Positions 32,283 to 44,165 of a stretch of DNA of 64,000 bases are shown here, in pieces. Within the stretch, counting starts at the first letter, position 1; each line of letters begins with the position of its first letter. Both the position numbers and the translations under genes were made by a program. Location: NCBI GenBank assembly GCA_030144725.1, contig JASKMD010000005.1:429471-493470 (forward strand), written 5' to 3'. The stretch comes from Haematococcus lacustris (Eukaryota; Chlorophyta; Chlorophyceae; Chlamydomonadales; Haematococcaceae). The notes below the pieces were generated by a model, which saw only the letters and a list, made by a program, of their open reading frames with translations, was not told where the DNA came from and searched no databases.

Positions 32283-32425
32283 GCCACCCAGCTCCAGCCT
32301 TTGGCTTTTTTAGCCTGATTTCTTTTGGGTTGGATTGCGTACATTACAAGCTTTCAACCGGCTAAGTTTCAGCCCCAACGGCCAAAGTCGGTCCAGGCGC
32401 CTGGCTGCTAATTCCTACGAGTGTG

Positions 32426-33172
32426 GCATGGCAGATCATGCAAAGACTCATCAGGGGGGTCCAGGAGGTCCATCTGCAGCGAGTGGAGGCTGGCAGCTTC
32501 CCTGTAGAACGCTGACTCCCCAGGGCTGTGGAGAAATGCCTGGCTGATGTCTACATGGCGTAGCTGTGCCTTCAAAGCTGTGTCGGATAGGAGGCGGGCT
32601 AACGCTTCATAGCTCATGCCGAAAGCCAGGGTGAGGGAGTCCATGTTGGGGAAGCTGTCAGCCAACGTGGCTCCTAGCCAGGCACCCAGCTCTCCATTTC
32701 CAAAACCACGGCCGTCCAGCACCACATCATGCACGGCCGTGCATCCCCTCAGCAGCCCGATCACAAACCGCAGCATGTCCGGTATGTTGTGTCTTGGCCC
32801 AGGCTCGTTCCATAGCAGCTGCAGCTGCAACGGCTGCTCCCTTGCTCGCAAGACCGCGCGGGCAGCTGGCGTCAGGAAACGGCTGACTTTCGTGCTGTCC
32901 AGGTGCAGGACTAGCGTGGGGCAGGTTTCTAGACTCGCGAGTAGAGTGGTTTTACAGGCTAGGCTGAATGCTCGCGCGCCGGGGGCTGAAGTGACGGATC
33001 GTGCTATGAGCGCGAGGACAGCACTAGGCAAATCGAGTCCAATCACTAGGCAAATCACTCCTGATGTCTCCCATGTTGAACAGACACGAGAGCTCGCATC
33101 ACACACGTAGCGATACCCAGGTCGCCACATAGCCTGGATGAAGGCGATGACATCTGTCTGCGGCTTGTTCAT
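32426..33172 (-). pseudogene. F-box-like gene copy 5, 5' half
   Basis: Begins MNKPQTDVIAFIQAMWRPGYRY. An F-box-like motif follows at about residues 48-75 (LDLPSAVLALIARSV...ARAFSLACK), then a TCPTLVLHLDSTKVSRFLTPAARAVLRAR block that matches copy 2 (TCSTLTLYLDREEVKRFVKLPAVAVLRTR). The frame runs to LHDLPC at the TG target site and then into the transposon end. The 3' half is at 13027-13714. Upstream is an ATCTGTACAGAT array (33285-33630), like the one before copy 4. Confidence 0.88.
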
Positions 33173-33284
33173 TTTGCGTCGTTTTAAAGCTGGCAGCGCG
33201 ACAGACAGCGACTCAGATGATGCTTTAATTAGTCGGACTGTTGTTCCGAGTTACACAAGCAATATCCGTTGCATCGACCATCAT

Positions 33285-33630
33285 CTGTACAGATAGCAGC
33301 TTCAGGCATCTGTACAGATGCCTAGCTCTATATCTGTACAGATTCATATCCCATCTGTACAGATAGCAGCCTAAGGCATCTGTACAGATGCCCACTTCAC
33401 TATCTGTTCAGATGCTATGGTATATCTGTACAGATAGGACTTGCCTCATCTGTACAGATACCAGCCTGAGGTATTTGTACAGATGCCCACTCAACAATCT
33501 GTACAGATGCGTTAAGCGGCTATCTGTACAGATAAGACAAGTCTTATCTGTACAGATATACTATAGCATCTGAACAGATAGTGAAGTGGGCATCTGTACA
33601 GATGCCTTAGGCTGCTATCTGTACAGATGC
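33285..33630. repeat. ATCTGTACAGAT palindrome array
   Basis: About 15 copies with 9-14 bp spacers. It lies between the divergent starts of F-box-like copy 5 (minus) and the small gene at 33739 (plus). Confidence 0.9.
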
Positions 33631-33738
33631 ACCACCCGACGCCTATGTCGATCCATCCTTTGAGATTCACACCAACAGCCACCATAGCACAGCACAGCAC
33701 GACACAGTTCACGACCACGCGAACACCCGTCGATAGAC

Positions 33739-34074
33739 ATGAGCAGCGACATGTCCAGCGAAAACAGCGCTACATCTCCATACAGGCCCCTGTTACCTGA
33801 CATACAGAGTGGGCCAACATTGCCAGAGGAGCTGAACTCGCGTGTAGCGCGCGAGGCTTACGAAAGGAACAAGCACATAATGTGGAGGCCGGGACAGAAT
33901 TGCCGGACATTGTTGCACTTGATCAAGAGCGGCGAATGGGATTGGGCTATGAGTGGCGTGACGGTGGATGAATCGAGGGGGGCCAATGTTGCCCCAGGGG
34001 CGACAGTACCTACATCGGCCGGCATGTCTAATGTGACATCAGAGAACTCAACACAACAATCAGTTGTATCCTAG
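33739..34074 (+). CDS. Hypothetical small protein, Ser/Asn-rich start
   Basis: A 111-residue ORF with non-repetitive composition. The central segment (PEELNSRVAREAYERNKHIMWRPGQNCRTLLHLI) looks helical and folded; both ends are Ser/Thr/Asn-rich. I do not recognise it. It starts about 110 bp after a palindrome array, like the gene at 4849. It could be one exon of a longer gene. Confidence 0.5.
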   Translation: MSSDMSSENSATSPYRPLLPDIQSGPTLPEELNSRVAREAYERNKHIMWRPGQNCRTLLHLIKSGEWDWAMSGVTVDESRGANVAPGATVPTSAGMSNVTSENSTQQSVVS

Positions 34075-34317
34075 ACATAGTCAGTTTCTATGACACTTGA
34101 TTGGCCATCGGACCATGTAACACTCAGACGCGAAGGTCGAGATGTCGACCCCATACTACGCATGGGGCAAAAGGCAGCAGATGATGGATGATGTCACAAG
34201 ACACAAAGCAGAACTGAACCATGCCGGTCATGATTGATGAATCCATTCATCGCCCAAACGTCCATGACAAACGGCCCAAAAGTTACCCTGATCAGTAGGA
34301 GGGCTCAGAACACCAAT

Positions 34318-37300
34318 TCATGGGCCAGTGGCACCATCACCGGCAACCATATCCTCTTCTTCCTGCAAGGCCTTCATCTGCGCCTCATACGCTGCTTTTG
34401 CTTTAGCCATCTCAGCAGCTATCTTGGCGCGTTTGGCTTCCGGTGTCTCAGGTACTAGGGCTGCTGCTGCCTCTGCTGCCGCTGTTGCTGCCTCTGCTGC
34501 CGCTGCTGCTGCCTCTGCAGCAATCCTTGCCTCCTCGGCAGCAGCGGCAGCTGCCTGTTGGCGTTGAAGCTCCTCATAGTCATGAGCACTCTGGGCTTCC
34601 TCAAATGACACGTTGAAGGTCTTGGTGAACTCCAGGATGGCAGCCTACAGTCGATTGCAGTCGATTAACGCCAAGATGTTGGAATTGGGCTAACGATAAA
34701 TAAGTCAAGCACGCATGGAATGGCTCACGTCTTACATCAGGTCATGGCTGGTTGAAACGAGAAATGCACAGTGACCATCACCCGTGCGGTGATACAAGGC
34801 TCTGATGCTGCATCAAAGAACTGCGATGCACCACCATAACGCACCTCCTGTGGAGACGTGATTCATCAGGTTTGTATGATAGGCCAGAGCATGACCAAGA
34901 ACGCATGAACCATACATGCAGTGATGCCATAACCCGGGTGTGTAGGACTCACCCGGTTGGCGAGTAAGTCAGCATCAATAGTGTCTCGCAATTGGGACGG
35001 CTGCAAATGCGACAGTGTAGAAGACATGCACACATCGTTCAAGGCCCTTCACTCACACAAATTAGCAGCGTAACCAGCGCTGGAGCACCTGGCTACAGCG
35101 CTGCAGCCATGTAGCTCCAGCGCTGGAGCCCCTAGTACCTGCTCTGCAACCAAGTGACTCCAGCGCTGCAGCCACATGGCTCCAGCGCTTCAGCTATGTG
35201 GCTCCAGCGCTGCAGCCATGTGGTTTCAGCGCTGTAGTTATTGGCTCCAGCGCTGCAGCTGCATGGCTCCACCGCTGAAACCATGTGGCTCCAGCGCTGC
35301 AACCATGTAGCTCCACCGCTGAAGCCATGTGGCTTCAGCGCTGAAACCACTAGCTCCACCGCTGAAACCATGTGGCTCCACCGCTGAAACCATGTGGCTC
35401 CAGTGCTGCAGCCATGTAGCTCCACCGCTGAAACCATGTGGCTCCAGCGCTGAAACCACTAGCTCCACCGCTGAAACCATGTGGCTCCAGCGCTGCAGCA
35501 GTATGGCTCCAGCGCTGCAGCTAGCTGACTTCAGCGCTGCAGCCATGTAACTCCAGCGCTGCAGCCACATGGCTCCACCGCTGAAACCATGTGGCTCCAG
35601 CGCTGCAGCCATGTAGCTCCAGCGCTGCAGCCTCATAACTCCAGCGCTGCAGCCATGTGGCTCAAGCGCTGCAACCATGTAGCTCCACCGCTGAAGCCAT
35701 GTGGCTTCAGCGCTGAAACCACTAGCTCCACCGCTGAAACCATGTGGCTCCACCGCTGAAACCATGTGGCTCCAGTGCTGCAGCCATGTAGCTCCACCGC
35801 TGAAGCCATGTGGCTTCAGCGCTAAAACCACTAGCTCCACCGCTGAAACCATGTGGCTCCAGCGCTGCAGCAGTATGGCTCCAGCGCTGCAGCTAGCTGA
35901 CTTCAGCGCTGCAGCCATGTAACTCCAGCGCTGCAGCTACATGGCTCCACCGCTGAAACCATGTGGCTCCAGCGCTGCAGCCATGTAGCTCCAGCGCTGC
36001 AGCCTCATAACTCCAGCGCTGCAGCCATGTGGCTCCAGCGCTGAAACCATGTAGCTCCACCGCTGAAGCCATGTGGCTTCAGCGCTGAAGCCTCATAACT
36101 CCAGCGCTACAGCCATGTGGCTCCACCGCTGAAACCATGTGGCTCCAGTGCTGCAGCCATGTAGCTCCACCGCTGAAGCCATGTGTAGCCATATGGCTTC
36201 AGCGCTGGTGCCGCTTGGCTCCAGCGATGTAGCTATATGGCTTCAGCGCTGGTGCCGCTTGGCTCCAGCGATGTAACCATATTGCTTCAGCGATGTAACC
36301 ATATGGCTTCAGCGCTGGTGCCACTTGGCTCCAGCGATGTAACCATATAGCTTCAGCGCTGGTGCCGCTTGGCTCCAGCGATGTAGCCATATGGCTTTAG
36401 CGCTGGTGCCGCTTGGCTCCAGCGATGTAGCCATATGGCTTCAGCGCTGGTGCCGCTTGGCTCCAGCGATGTAGCTATATGGCTTAAGCGCCACAAGGGA
36501 CAATAGTAGGGGGATGTGTATGGCGCCAGCAGAACAATAGCCATTACACATAATCACGACTTGCACCACAAGGCACACATAGGGCCAATGCCGTGTGCGC
36601 CATGCTGTTGTTGCTGCTCATGTTGCCTGTGTGGTGATGTTGATGTGATGGTGTAAGGTCAGCTGGTCATGATGTCGTTGCCTCTCATTTGTTGTTGTTG
36701 TCCATGTATTTGATGCTTGTAATTGAGCCTGATGACGTGTGTAAGGTCCACACGGTGTAAGAGCCCAGCCTACGGTAATAGTAAGTATCCCATCATCTGG
36801 ACACAGGCAACATGAGTTAAGGTTTACACGGACTTAATCAAGGGTGAACATACGCTTGAGGCATCAACCTAGCCTTGCATCAACACAGCAACCTTAAACA
36901 ACCGTAGGTTCACCATCAACATTAGCAATAACCACTGTCACAACTACCCACACAACAAACGATAGAGAAATGAAGGGAACTTGTGCCACAGCGTTGCCTC
37001 AGAGCATGGTACACAAGTGCAGAAACACAATGACGTTGCAAGGACACAACCGCAAATGACGATGTCACCAGCGCAGTAGCCATTGTCACCAGCGCAGTAG
37101 CCATTGGCTTCAGCGCGGTAGCCATTTGCTCCAGCGCGGTAGCTATTTGCTCCAGCGCGGTAGCTTTTGACTCCAGCGCGGTAGCATTTGGTTTCATCGC
37201 TGTAGCCATTGGCTTCATCGCTGTAGTTATTAGCTTCATCGCTGTAGCCATTGGTTTCATCGCTGTAGCTATTATCTTCATCGCTGTAGCAATTGGCTTC

Positions 37301-38964
37301 AGCGATGAAGCTATTGACTACAGGGCTGTAGCTTTTTGCTTCATCGCTGTAGCTATTGGCTACAGCGCAGTAGCCAATAGCTTCATCGCTGTAGCTATTA
37401 CCTTCATCGCAGTAGCAATTGGCTTCAGCGATGAAGCTATTGACTACAGCGCTGTAGCAATTGGCTCCAGCGCAGTAGTCCTTGGCTCCAGCGCTGTAAA
37501 TTTTGGCTCCAGCGCTGTTGCCGTTTGGCTCCAGCGCTGTAGTCATTGGCTCCAGCGCAGTAGTCACTGGCTACACCGCTGTAGTTATTGGCTCCAGCGC
37601 TGAAACCACTGGCTCCAGCGCTGAAACCACTGGCTCCAGCGCTGAAACTACTGGCTCCAGCGCTTAAACCACTGGCTCCAGCGCTGAAACCACTGGCTCC
37701 CGCGATGAAACCACTGGCTCCAGCGCTGGTTACGTTGCTAATTTGTGTGAGTGTTGGCAACACAGGGTACAATGACCATCATGATGCACGTGCAACACAT
37801 AAGCACACCTTCAGGGTGATGGCCTTGTCCGCCACAAGCAGTTGGAACCCTTCGTCAATGTGCTTGGCCATGGCATCGGTCACAAACAGTGACTTCACAG
37901 TGAAGTACTGTGGGTCAGGTAGGATGCCTACAGGCAAAGACACCGTGAAACAGTCTTCAAATATGAGCACCAGCGGTACCACTATAAGAACCAACATCAA
38001 TGTATGCATGAGCAACTACATGCTTACCCTCCTTGAACTTCAAGGCCAGGGCAATGAGCTTCTCCCAGCTGCTTGGCCGCTTTCCAGCAGTGAAGAACTT
38101 GCCCCACACGCGGTCCCACTGAGAGTACTTGTCTTCATTTTCCTTTTTCACTGAGGATGGTGCTGCTTCATTGGAGCTGCGTGTCTTCTTGCTCACGGTG
38201 TTATGACCACACCTGACCCAACAAGCGAGCAACATGCACACAAATAGACAACAGCTCATCGTGTTTCAAGGAAGCAGCCACCTTACTTGTGGATTTTAAC
38301 CACGATGTCGTCGTACTTGAGGTCCTTAGACACATACCCCAGGGTATCCAGCAGCCCCATGAGGACAGCACCGACAATGGCGTCGGTAGCATCCTGCCAT
38401 CTGGCATATTTGCACCCCGTCACCTGGGCACCATGACAATCAGCGCACACACTAGGTAAGAGGAGGGATGCAAGCCTATGCAGGCAGGGATGCAGCACTA
38501 ACCCCGTCGGTCTTTCGCCCTGCCAGTAGCATCACGTAGTGTGCAATGAGCACTGTAACCACGCTGTCCGTGACGTCATGGGCGGTGATGGGCACTTCGG
38601 GTGCAAACCACTCATCAACCACTTCCCTGTCAGAGGTGAGCACCGTGCCCTGCACATCAGACATAACCTTATTGACCTATTGTACATCCGCACTATATGA
38701 CCTGTGGGTGCATGTTAAGAAGACTCACAACACTGCCACTGGCGCCAGGGGAAGAGCAAGTAGCCGGCGCAACCAGGCGCCTGGATTTCTGCACGAACAG
38801 TAGCATGCCAGATGAGAAGCACGCTGGCGACTAACAATAGCCATGCAACGCACCGGAAGCTCACGACTCTTAAACGCGGGGGTAGAGCCTGTGTCACTAT
38901 CGGACAAAGACCTGGAATGCTTGGTGCCAGCTTTCTTGTCAGAACCGGTTTGCTTTGGGGGCAT
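34318..38964 (-). CDS. Multi-exon accessory gene divergent from the transposase, split by element B
   Basis: The start MPPKQTGSDKKAG lies at 38964. Likely exons, reading down: 38964 to about 38865; 38642-38503 (GTVLTSDREVVDEW...LLAGRKTDG); 38424-38288 (VTGCKYARWQDAT...); 38219-38026 (KKTRSSNEAAPSS...WEKLIALALKFKEG); 37973-37820 (PDPQYFTVKSLFVTDAM...); 34999-34953 (PSQLRDTIDADLLANR); 34855-34788 (EVRYGGASQFFDAASEPCITAR); and 34645-34318 with a long Ala/Glu coiled coil and a final acidic tail. GT-AG signals fit each junction. Element B lies in the intron after the fifth exon. The family is unknown. Position and divergent layout resemble the accessory DNA-binding gene next to the transposase in plant CACTA elements, but no sequence similarity is claimed. 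Confidence 0.6.
35050..37753. mobile_element. 2.7-kb CACT-ended element (copy B, internally shortened)
   Basis: Ends CACTCACACAAATTAGCAGC and its inverted partner; TT is duplicated outside both (35048-35049 and 37754-37755). It keeps the left CAGCGCTG array (35070-36185), a short middle array, the unique segment and the right array (37065-37735), but lacks the roughly 4-kb interior found in copies A and C. It sits within an intron of the accessory gene, so that gene may still be expressed. Confidence 0.95.
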
Positions 38965-39109
38965 TATCAATTAGGTAGAGGAAATGGCGTTGGTAGTGGA
39001 GTTGAATGTAGCGATGCTAGCATCGAAGCCGCCCGCGAGCCCGTATAACCATACTAACAACCACCCCGGAAATGTCGCTTGTAGCCACAACAATACAACG
39101 GGCATCATC
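38965..39109. promoter_or_regulatory. Probable divergent promoter between accessory and transposase genes
   Basis: The minus-strand start at 38964 and the preferred plus-strand start at 39110 leave about 145 bp. If the plus-strand gene began at the upstream ATG (38984) only 19 bp would remain, which argues for the 39110 start. Confidence 0.4.
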
Positions 39110-41144
39110 ATGACGACAGGCGTGAGCAAGAGAAGAAAGGAAAGGACCACCAGCAAATACCGCAACATTATTGCGAGGAGCCAGGGGGATCGCAAGTGGC
39201 GATGCATTGTTTCGAGCTGCAACAGATGTAGGGATGGATGCAGCTACTATGGGGCAACAAAGCACGCCAAGGATTACCACCACGACCTTATACCGGCGAA
39301 CAGCAGTCAGGACTCACATGAGCCGTCGCAGTCGCTAATGGAGGGTGCAGGACCCTCTACAGCCGCCAATGAGGCGATGGATGGAAATCGCTGGGTACCC
39401 AGCACTGGGTTGCAAGCGTCGCCGGGTGATGCTGCGGAGGTCGCCAAGAAACCGGCAGATGAGGTAGAGAGTCCTGTCAGACTCGATGCCATGTCGCCCT
39501 CACACGCCGATGTTGATTGTCGCATGTCTTGACAGGAGACGCCAAACCAAGAAGAGGTCGCCGAAGAGGTCCCACCCACGAACACCCAGCCAGTAGGCTT
39601 CGCTCAGATTACACCCCCTGTTTGCCCTTAATCCACTGTTGGCCTACATGTTCAGTGGGAGGGCTGTTTGATATGCAGGAGGGACCAGAGGCTGAGTTGC
39701 CTGTTTTAGACGAGAATGAGGCGTGGGAAGCCTGGTCCATGGGCACCTACACCACTGATATGGAGGTGAGATAGCATGCACGGGCGATAGGACACATCAC
39801 TACTACAGACTGGTGGTGAATTGATGCTTGTACACAGGCGGAGGAGGGCGTTGAAGAGCACAACGATCACCACTCGCAGCAACAACAACCCATGGAGGAG
39901 GATGAGGCAAGCAACACAGAGATGATACATGCAACAGACCCATAGGTCAAGCATAGCTACTCATACATGAATACCAGAAATGGCGGCGCTTGTTGCCTTG
40001 TGTTGCAGGAAGGAGTGGCCCCCCAGTCTGACATAGCGAGGGACGCTGCTGAATTCGAGGAAACCCTGCGCAAACATGCTGAAGCACAGGCCAAGGCTGA
40101 AGCAAAGGAGGATGAGGTGGGACCCCAGCGCCGACACAGCAAGACGGACACAACTCGCTCCAAGTGGAATGACTCCTGCACTCCTAACAGCAGCTTCACA
40201 ACCAAGTGGTTGATGCTGACCCTTGTGATGCTCATGAAGAGGCGCAAGTGGTTGAGGGCGGACATGGAGGTCATCATCAACCTGTGTTGTGTGCTGCTGG
40301 GCCCGGTCCACAACTTCCCAGTCTCGTGGTACATATTCCAGGAGGTCATGAACCACGAGGACAACCTGGAGGCAGAGAAGACCCTGCATGTCTGCAATGG
40401 GCTGCATTGCCGTGGGTACACATATCAACACCTACGGAGGTAATAGTAACCCTACCCATACCCCTAACCCTAGCCCTATACCTAACCCTACCCCTAACCT
40501 AGCCCTATCCCTAACCCTAACCCAACCCCATCCTCACGTCATGTCAAGCCCTAGCCCTAGCCCTAGCCCTAGCCCTAGCCCTAACCCTAGCCCTAGCCCT
40601 AGCCCTAGCCCTAGCCCTAGCCCTAGCCCTAGACCTAGACCTAGACCTAGCCCTAGCCCTAGCCCTAGCCCTAGCCCTAGCCCTAGACCTAACCCTAGCC
40701 ATAGCCCTAGCCCTAGCCCTAACCCTAACCCTACTCATACCTACACCACCGACCCCTACCCCTGACACAACACTCCCATACACTGCGTACACCATGCATT
40801 TGTGCACAGAGATCAGTACGAGCAACACAAGGATCAGAGATGTCCACGGTGCAATGAACGTCGTTTCTCGGCAAAGAAAGTGAAGGGTAAGGATGAACAG
40901 GGTACATATTCCCATACATGTCAATGGCAGGATAGTTGTAATTGTTGTGACATGACTTGGCTCCCATGGTGTGTGCCTTAGGTTCATGTGGCCTGCTGAC
41001 CCGGTGGCATGTCGTGCCTCGGTGGTCCATGTACTATTTCGGACTTCAGTCTACCATCCAGGCCTTGTTCGACCGCCCATCATTCCTGGAGTTCTTCAAC
41101 ATGGGCCTCAACAGGGACACTTCCCAAGGCAGTTACCGCGCTAG
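39110..41144 (+). CDS. TNP2-like transposase gene, 5' part (zinc finger and N-terminal region)
   Basis: Exon 1 encodes a basic start and a zinc-finger-like [12 protein letters not shown]...H...DYHHD motif, comparable to BED or C2H2 fingers that bind transposon ends. Acidic linker exons follow (about 39536-39625, 39676-39764 and 39836-39943). A helical exon lies at 40009-40440, then an intron filled with CCCTAG repeats. Next come two exons (40809-40887 and 40982-41144) encoding [16 protein letters not shown] and [20 protein letters not shown] Cys-x2-Cys knuckle followed by a Tyr-Phe-x-Leu-x-x-x-Ile-x-x-Leu-Phe segment is typical of the region before the catalytic core of TNP2-like (CACTA/EnSpm) transposases. 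One junction near 39943 has no clean donor in frame, so the gene may be slightly decayed. It continues at 45643 and 53070. Confidence 0.7.
40445..40740 (+). repeat. CCCTAG/CCCTAA intronic microsatellite
   Basis: About 300 bp of CCCTAG, CCCTAA and AGACCT variants in an intron of the transposase gene (donor near 40440, acceptor near 40808). It is the counterpart of 20948-21545 in the other element's gene. Confidence 0.9.
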
Positions 41145-41734
41145 TACTGAGGTACCCCGAGGTACCCCGACAGTACTGTAGACACCTACAGTACTGTAGA
41201 CATCTACAGTACTGTAGACATCTACAGTGCTGTTCGTGTACTCGCGAGGTACCCCGACAGTACTGTAGACATCTACAGTACTGTAGCATGGCCGTAACTC
41301 ACCAACCGCGCAAAATCACGAATTTTAGTTTCAACCCCCAATCTTACAATGCCTTCATTTGACTATGTACCAAATCCGAGGCTCCGAATCTCAAAAATGC
41401 TGTTACTAATTTGCCTGAGTGCAGCACCTGGAGGCCAGGCAAGCCCAAGCCTGGAGGTGGACAACCACGGTGTTGACCGCTTGCTGTTGGAGTGGAAGCA
41501 CACTCACGATAAATAAGGCCGACGCGAGGGCCTTTTTTGCGTCGGAAGGACTTTCTGCTCCGATAGAACGATAGAGCGTTGAGTTTAAGGGGGACCTCGC
41601 TCTTGAATGATGTCCTAACTCGCAGCGGTTGCGAAGATACATCGATCCGCGCGCGAGGTACCCCCCCCTTTTTGGGAATCTGTACAGATGCCCGTCTAAT
41701 GGGCCCGCCATCTGTACAGATGCATATCTGAAGT

Positions 41735-42409
41735 GTATGCAAAATACAGGATCAAATAATTTTCCATAACTCGGAAGAGTATATCAAGGCTGCAAAGGGC
41801 GAGCAGCTAGCTCCGCGTGTTCCGCAAGTGTACCGCAAGTCGCGAGTGTGCTAGTTGCATGTATGGCTTGCACGTCGAAACCTGCAAGTCGCGAGTTTCC
41901 CGAAAGAGCTCGCCTACGCAACCATTGCAACCTCAACGCGGCAATTGCAGCAAAGCGCGGTAGCTTAGCGGACATGTTGCCAGGCTGGCATGTATACTTA
42001 TATTTGCCAGGCTGGCATGTTGACTAGAAGCTTCGGGCTTTGGGCAGGCCGCGCTCATCGCGGAAAGACAAAGGGAACGCTTTGTCGTTGCTGCTAAGCT
42101 ACTTCGTTGTCAAAAACTTCAGATATTTGACCTAACGTTGACCGCGCTTTTGTATAATTGCAGGGCCGCGGGGTACGCTTTTGTATAATTGACGGGCCGC
42201 GGGGTACGCTTTTGTATAATTGACGGGCCGCGGACCTCAGATATACCAGATAATCGCCTCTACCTCGCACATTACGCGAATCTGATGGACTCGTCCTCGT
42301 CTCCGCGGCCATATACACCTCGGCTGCGCCTCGGTGTATATGGCCGCCTCGCCTCGGACTCGTCCATTATTTTCGCATAATGTACTCGGCCCGCCGATTA
42401 TCCATTACA
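41735..42409. repeat. 0.67-kb dispersed repeat inserted in a palindrome array
   Basis: Starts ATATCTGAAGTGTATGC and ends CCGATTATCCATTACAT. The uninterrupted site is visible at 4140-4165. A second copy lies at 61864-62508. The repeat contains a strong hairpin around GGCCATATACACC near 42308-42345 and three tandem TTTTGTATAATTG units (two in the other copy). An internal ACTTCAGATATTTG at about 42116 is inverted relative to the left end. No ORF is supported. Confidence 0.8.
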
Positions 42410-42429
42410 TGTCGATGGCCCCAAGGATA

Positions 42430-43025
42430 TGCGGCATCTGTGCAGATTCCTTCCTTGCATCTGTACAGATTCCTGGTTGTCGGCATCTGTACAGATATTT
42501 ATAGGTGTATCTGTACAGATTCTTAATTGTCGGCATCTGTACAGATATTCTTAGGTGTATCTGTACAGATTCCTACTTGTCGGCATCTGTACAGATATTT
42601 ATATGTGTATCTGTACAGATGCCGGGGGTATATCTGTACAGATAATTATTTACGTATCTGTACAGATGCCAGGGGTGTATCTGTACAGATGCCTGGGGTA
42701 TATCTGTACAGATAATTATTTACGTATCTGTACAGATGCCAGGGGTGTATCTGTACAGATGCCGGGGGTATATCTGTACAGATAATTATTTACGTATCTG
42801 TACAGATGCCAGGGGTGTATCTGTACAGATGCCTGGGGTATATCTGTACAGATAATTATTTACGTATCTGTACAGATGCCAGGGGTGTATCTGTACAGAT
42901 AATTATTTACGTATCTGTACAGATACGCAAACCCTCCATCTGTACAGATAACAAGCCGCTATCTGTACAGATAGCTAGCTGGCATCTGTACAGATACGCA
43001 AACCCTCCATCTGTACAGACGCTAA
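42430..43025. repeat. ATCTGTACAGAT array, left side of element E
   Basis: Very regular: ATCTGTACAGAT with 11-12 bp spacers (period 23-24 bp), including a higher-order block of TAATTATTTACGT and GCCAGGGGTGT spacers repeated four times. Confidence 0.92.
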
Positions 43026-43617
43026 AGTAAGAATCTGTTTTTAAGTACCATGTAGCTAAACCGCATGCATACTACGGCCAATCCTCAAAGGAGCCACGAT
43101 TAGCTACGAGTAGCCTCTCAACTAGGATTAGACTCGCGACTTGGCGAACTAGCCCCCCTTCCTGGACACCATAAAACACCGCCTCGCAGCCATCCGCGAC
43201 CAGTCACAAAGAGGAGGCGCGACTAGGAGGTAAAAGGATCAACAAGCATGAACAAGCCGTAGCTAGGAGGCGTGGCGATAAGCACTCGGATCGGAGCAGC
43301 AAGGGAAGCGCAGAGCGGTGGAGCGGATAAGCACTCGGAGCACTTAGGAGGTGCAACCTTGAGGTGCGGATAGGAGGTGCAACCATGAGGTGCGGATAAG
43401 CACTCGGAGCAGTGAGGAGCACTCGGAGCAATGAGGATGTCAGCATGTCTTGTCTTGTTGTCAAACACTTCAAGTGCACAATAACAACTACAACTACATG
43501 GCATGACTCAAAGCAACAGGTGTGTGGCATAAGCATAGGCTTATCACATGTGTAGTATGCTTGGTGATTGCAGGCAAGGGTGCAACGGCGCAGATCAGCA
43601 GCCAGAAGCAGCGAGGC
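43026..43617. other. Non-coding interior of element E
   Basis: No gene is seen. Repeated AGGAGGTGCAACC-TGAGGTGCGGAT and AAGCACTCGGAGCA segments occur at 43260-43440. Confidence 0.5.
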
Positions 43618-43866
43618 CCAGCCCAGCCCAGCCCAGCCCAGCCCAGCCCAGCCCAGCCCAGCCCAGCCCAGCCCAGCCCAGCCCAGCCCAGCCCAGCCCA
43701 GCCCAGCCCAGCCCAGCCCAGCCCAGCCCAGCCCAGCCCAACCCAGCCCAACCCAGCCCAGCCCAGCCCAGCCCAGCCCAGCCCAGCCCAGCCCAGCCCA
43801 GCCCAGCCCAGCCCAGCCCAGCCCAGCCCAGCCCGGCCCGGCCCGGCCCGGCCCGGCCCGGCCCAG
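43618..43866. repeat. (GCCCA)n array ending in (GCCCG)n
   Basis: Near-pure pentanucleotide array, about 215 bp of GCCCA and then six GCCCG units. Confidence 0.95.
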
Positions 43867-43977
43867 CCCTCTCCGTCACCTCCCCTCCCTACCCCTACCA
43901 ATCATCTCACATCCCTCACCCCACATCACAACTCTGACCGCCTGTCATGACCTTGTTGTTGTTTGCAGGTTCTAGTG

Positions 43978-44165
43978 GCCACACCCATCCCACCCCCACC
44001 CCCACCCCCACCCCCACCCCCACCCCCACCCCCACCCCCACCCCCACCCCCACCCCCACCCCCACCCCCACCCCCACCCCCACCCCCACCCCCACCCCCA
44101 CCCCCACCCCCTTCCCCCTTCCCCCTTCCCCCTTCCCCCTTCCCCCTACCCCCTTCCCCCTTCCC
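43978..44165. repeat. (CCCCCA)n then (CCCCTT)n arrays
   Basis: About 130 bp of CCCCCA hexamers followed by CCCCTTCC-type units. Open frames here are low-complexity. Confidence 0.92.

Larger units (their letters stand above)
13717..32423. mobile_element. 18.7-kb CACT-ended element with protease and dioxygenase genes
   Basis: The left end CACTCGTAGGAATTAGCAGC (13717) matches the inverted right end at 32404-32423 base for base, and the match continues through CAGGCGCC. TG is duplicated on both sides (13715-13716 and 32424-32425). Long inverted subterminal arrays follow each end: TTCAGG-rich at 13862-16125 and CCTGAA-rich at 31612-32282. It interrupts F-box-like copy 5 in frame. It encodes a minus-strand protein (17623-16307) and a divergent plus-strand multi-exon gene (17696-31378), and it is itself interrupted by the element 21697-30077. 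No DDE transposase core was seen inside, so movement may depend on a transposase supplied in trans. Confidence 0.93.

Noticed and set aside
31589..32365. Proline/glutamate repeat protein (PEPPEHR)
   Set aside because: It lies wholly in the right subterminal array of the 18.7-kb element and is the mirror of the left array.
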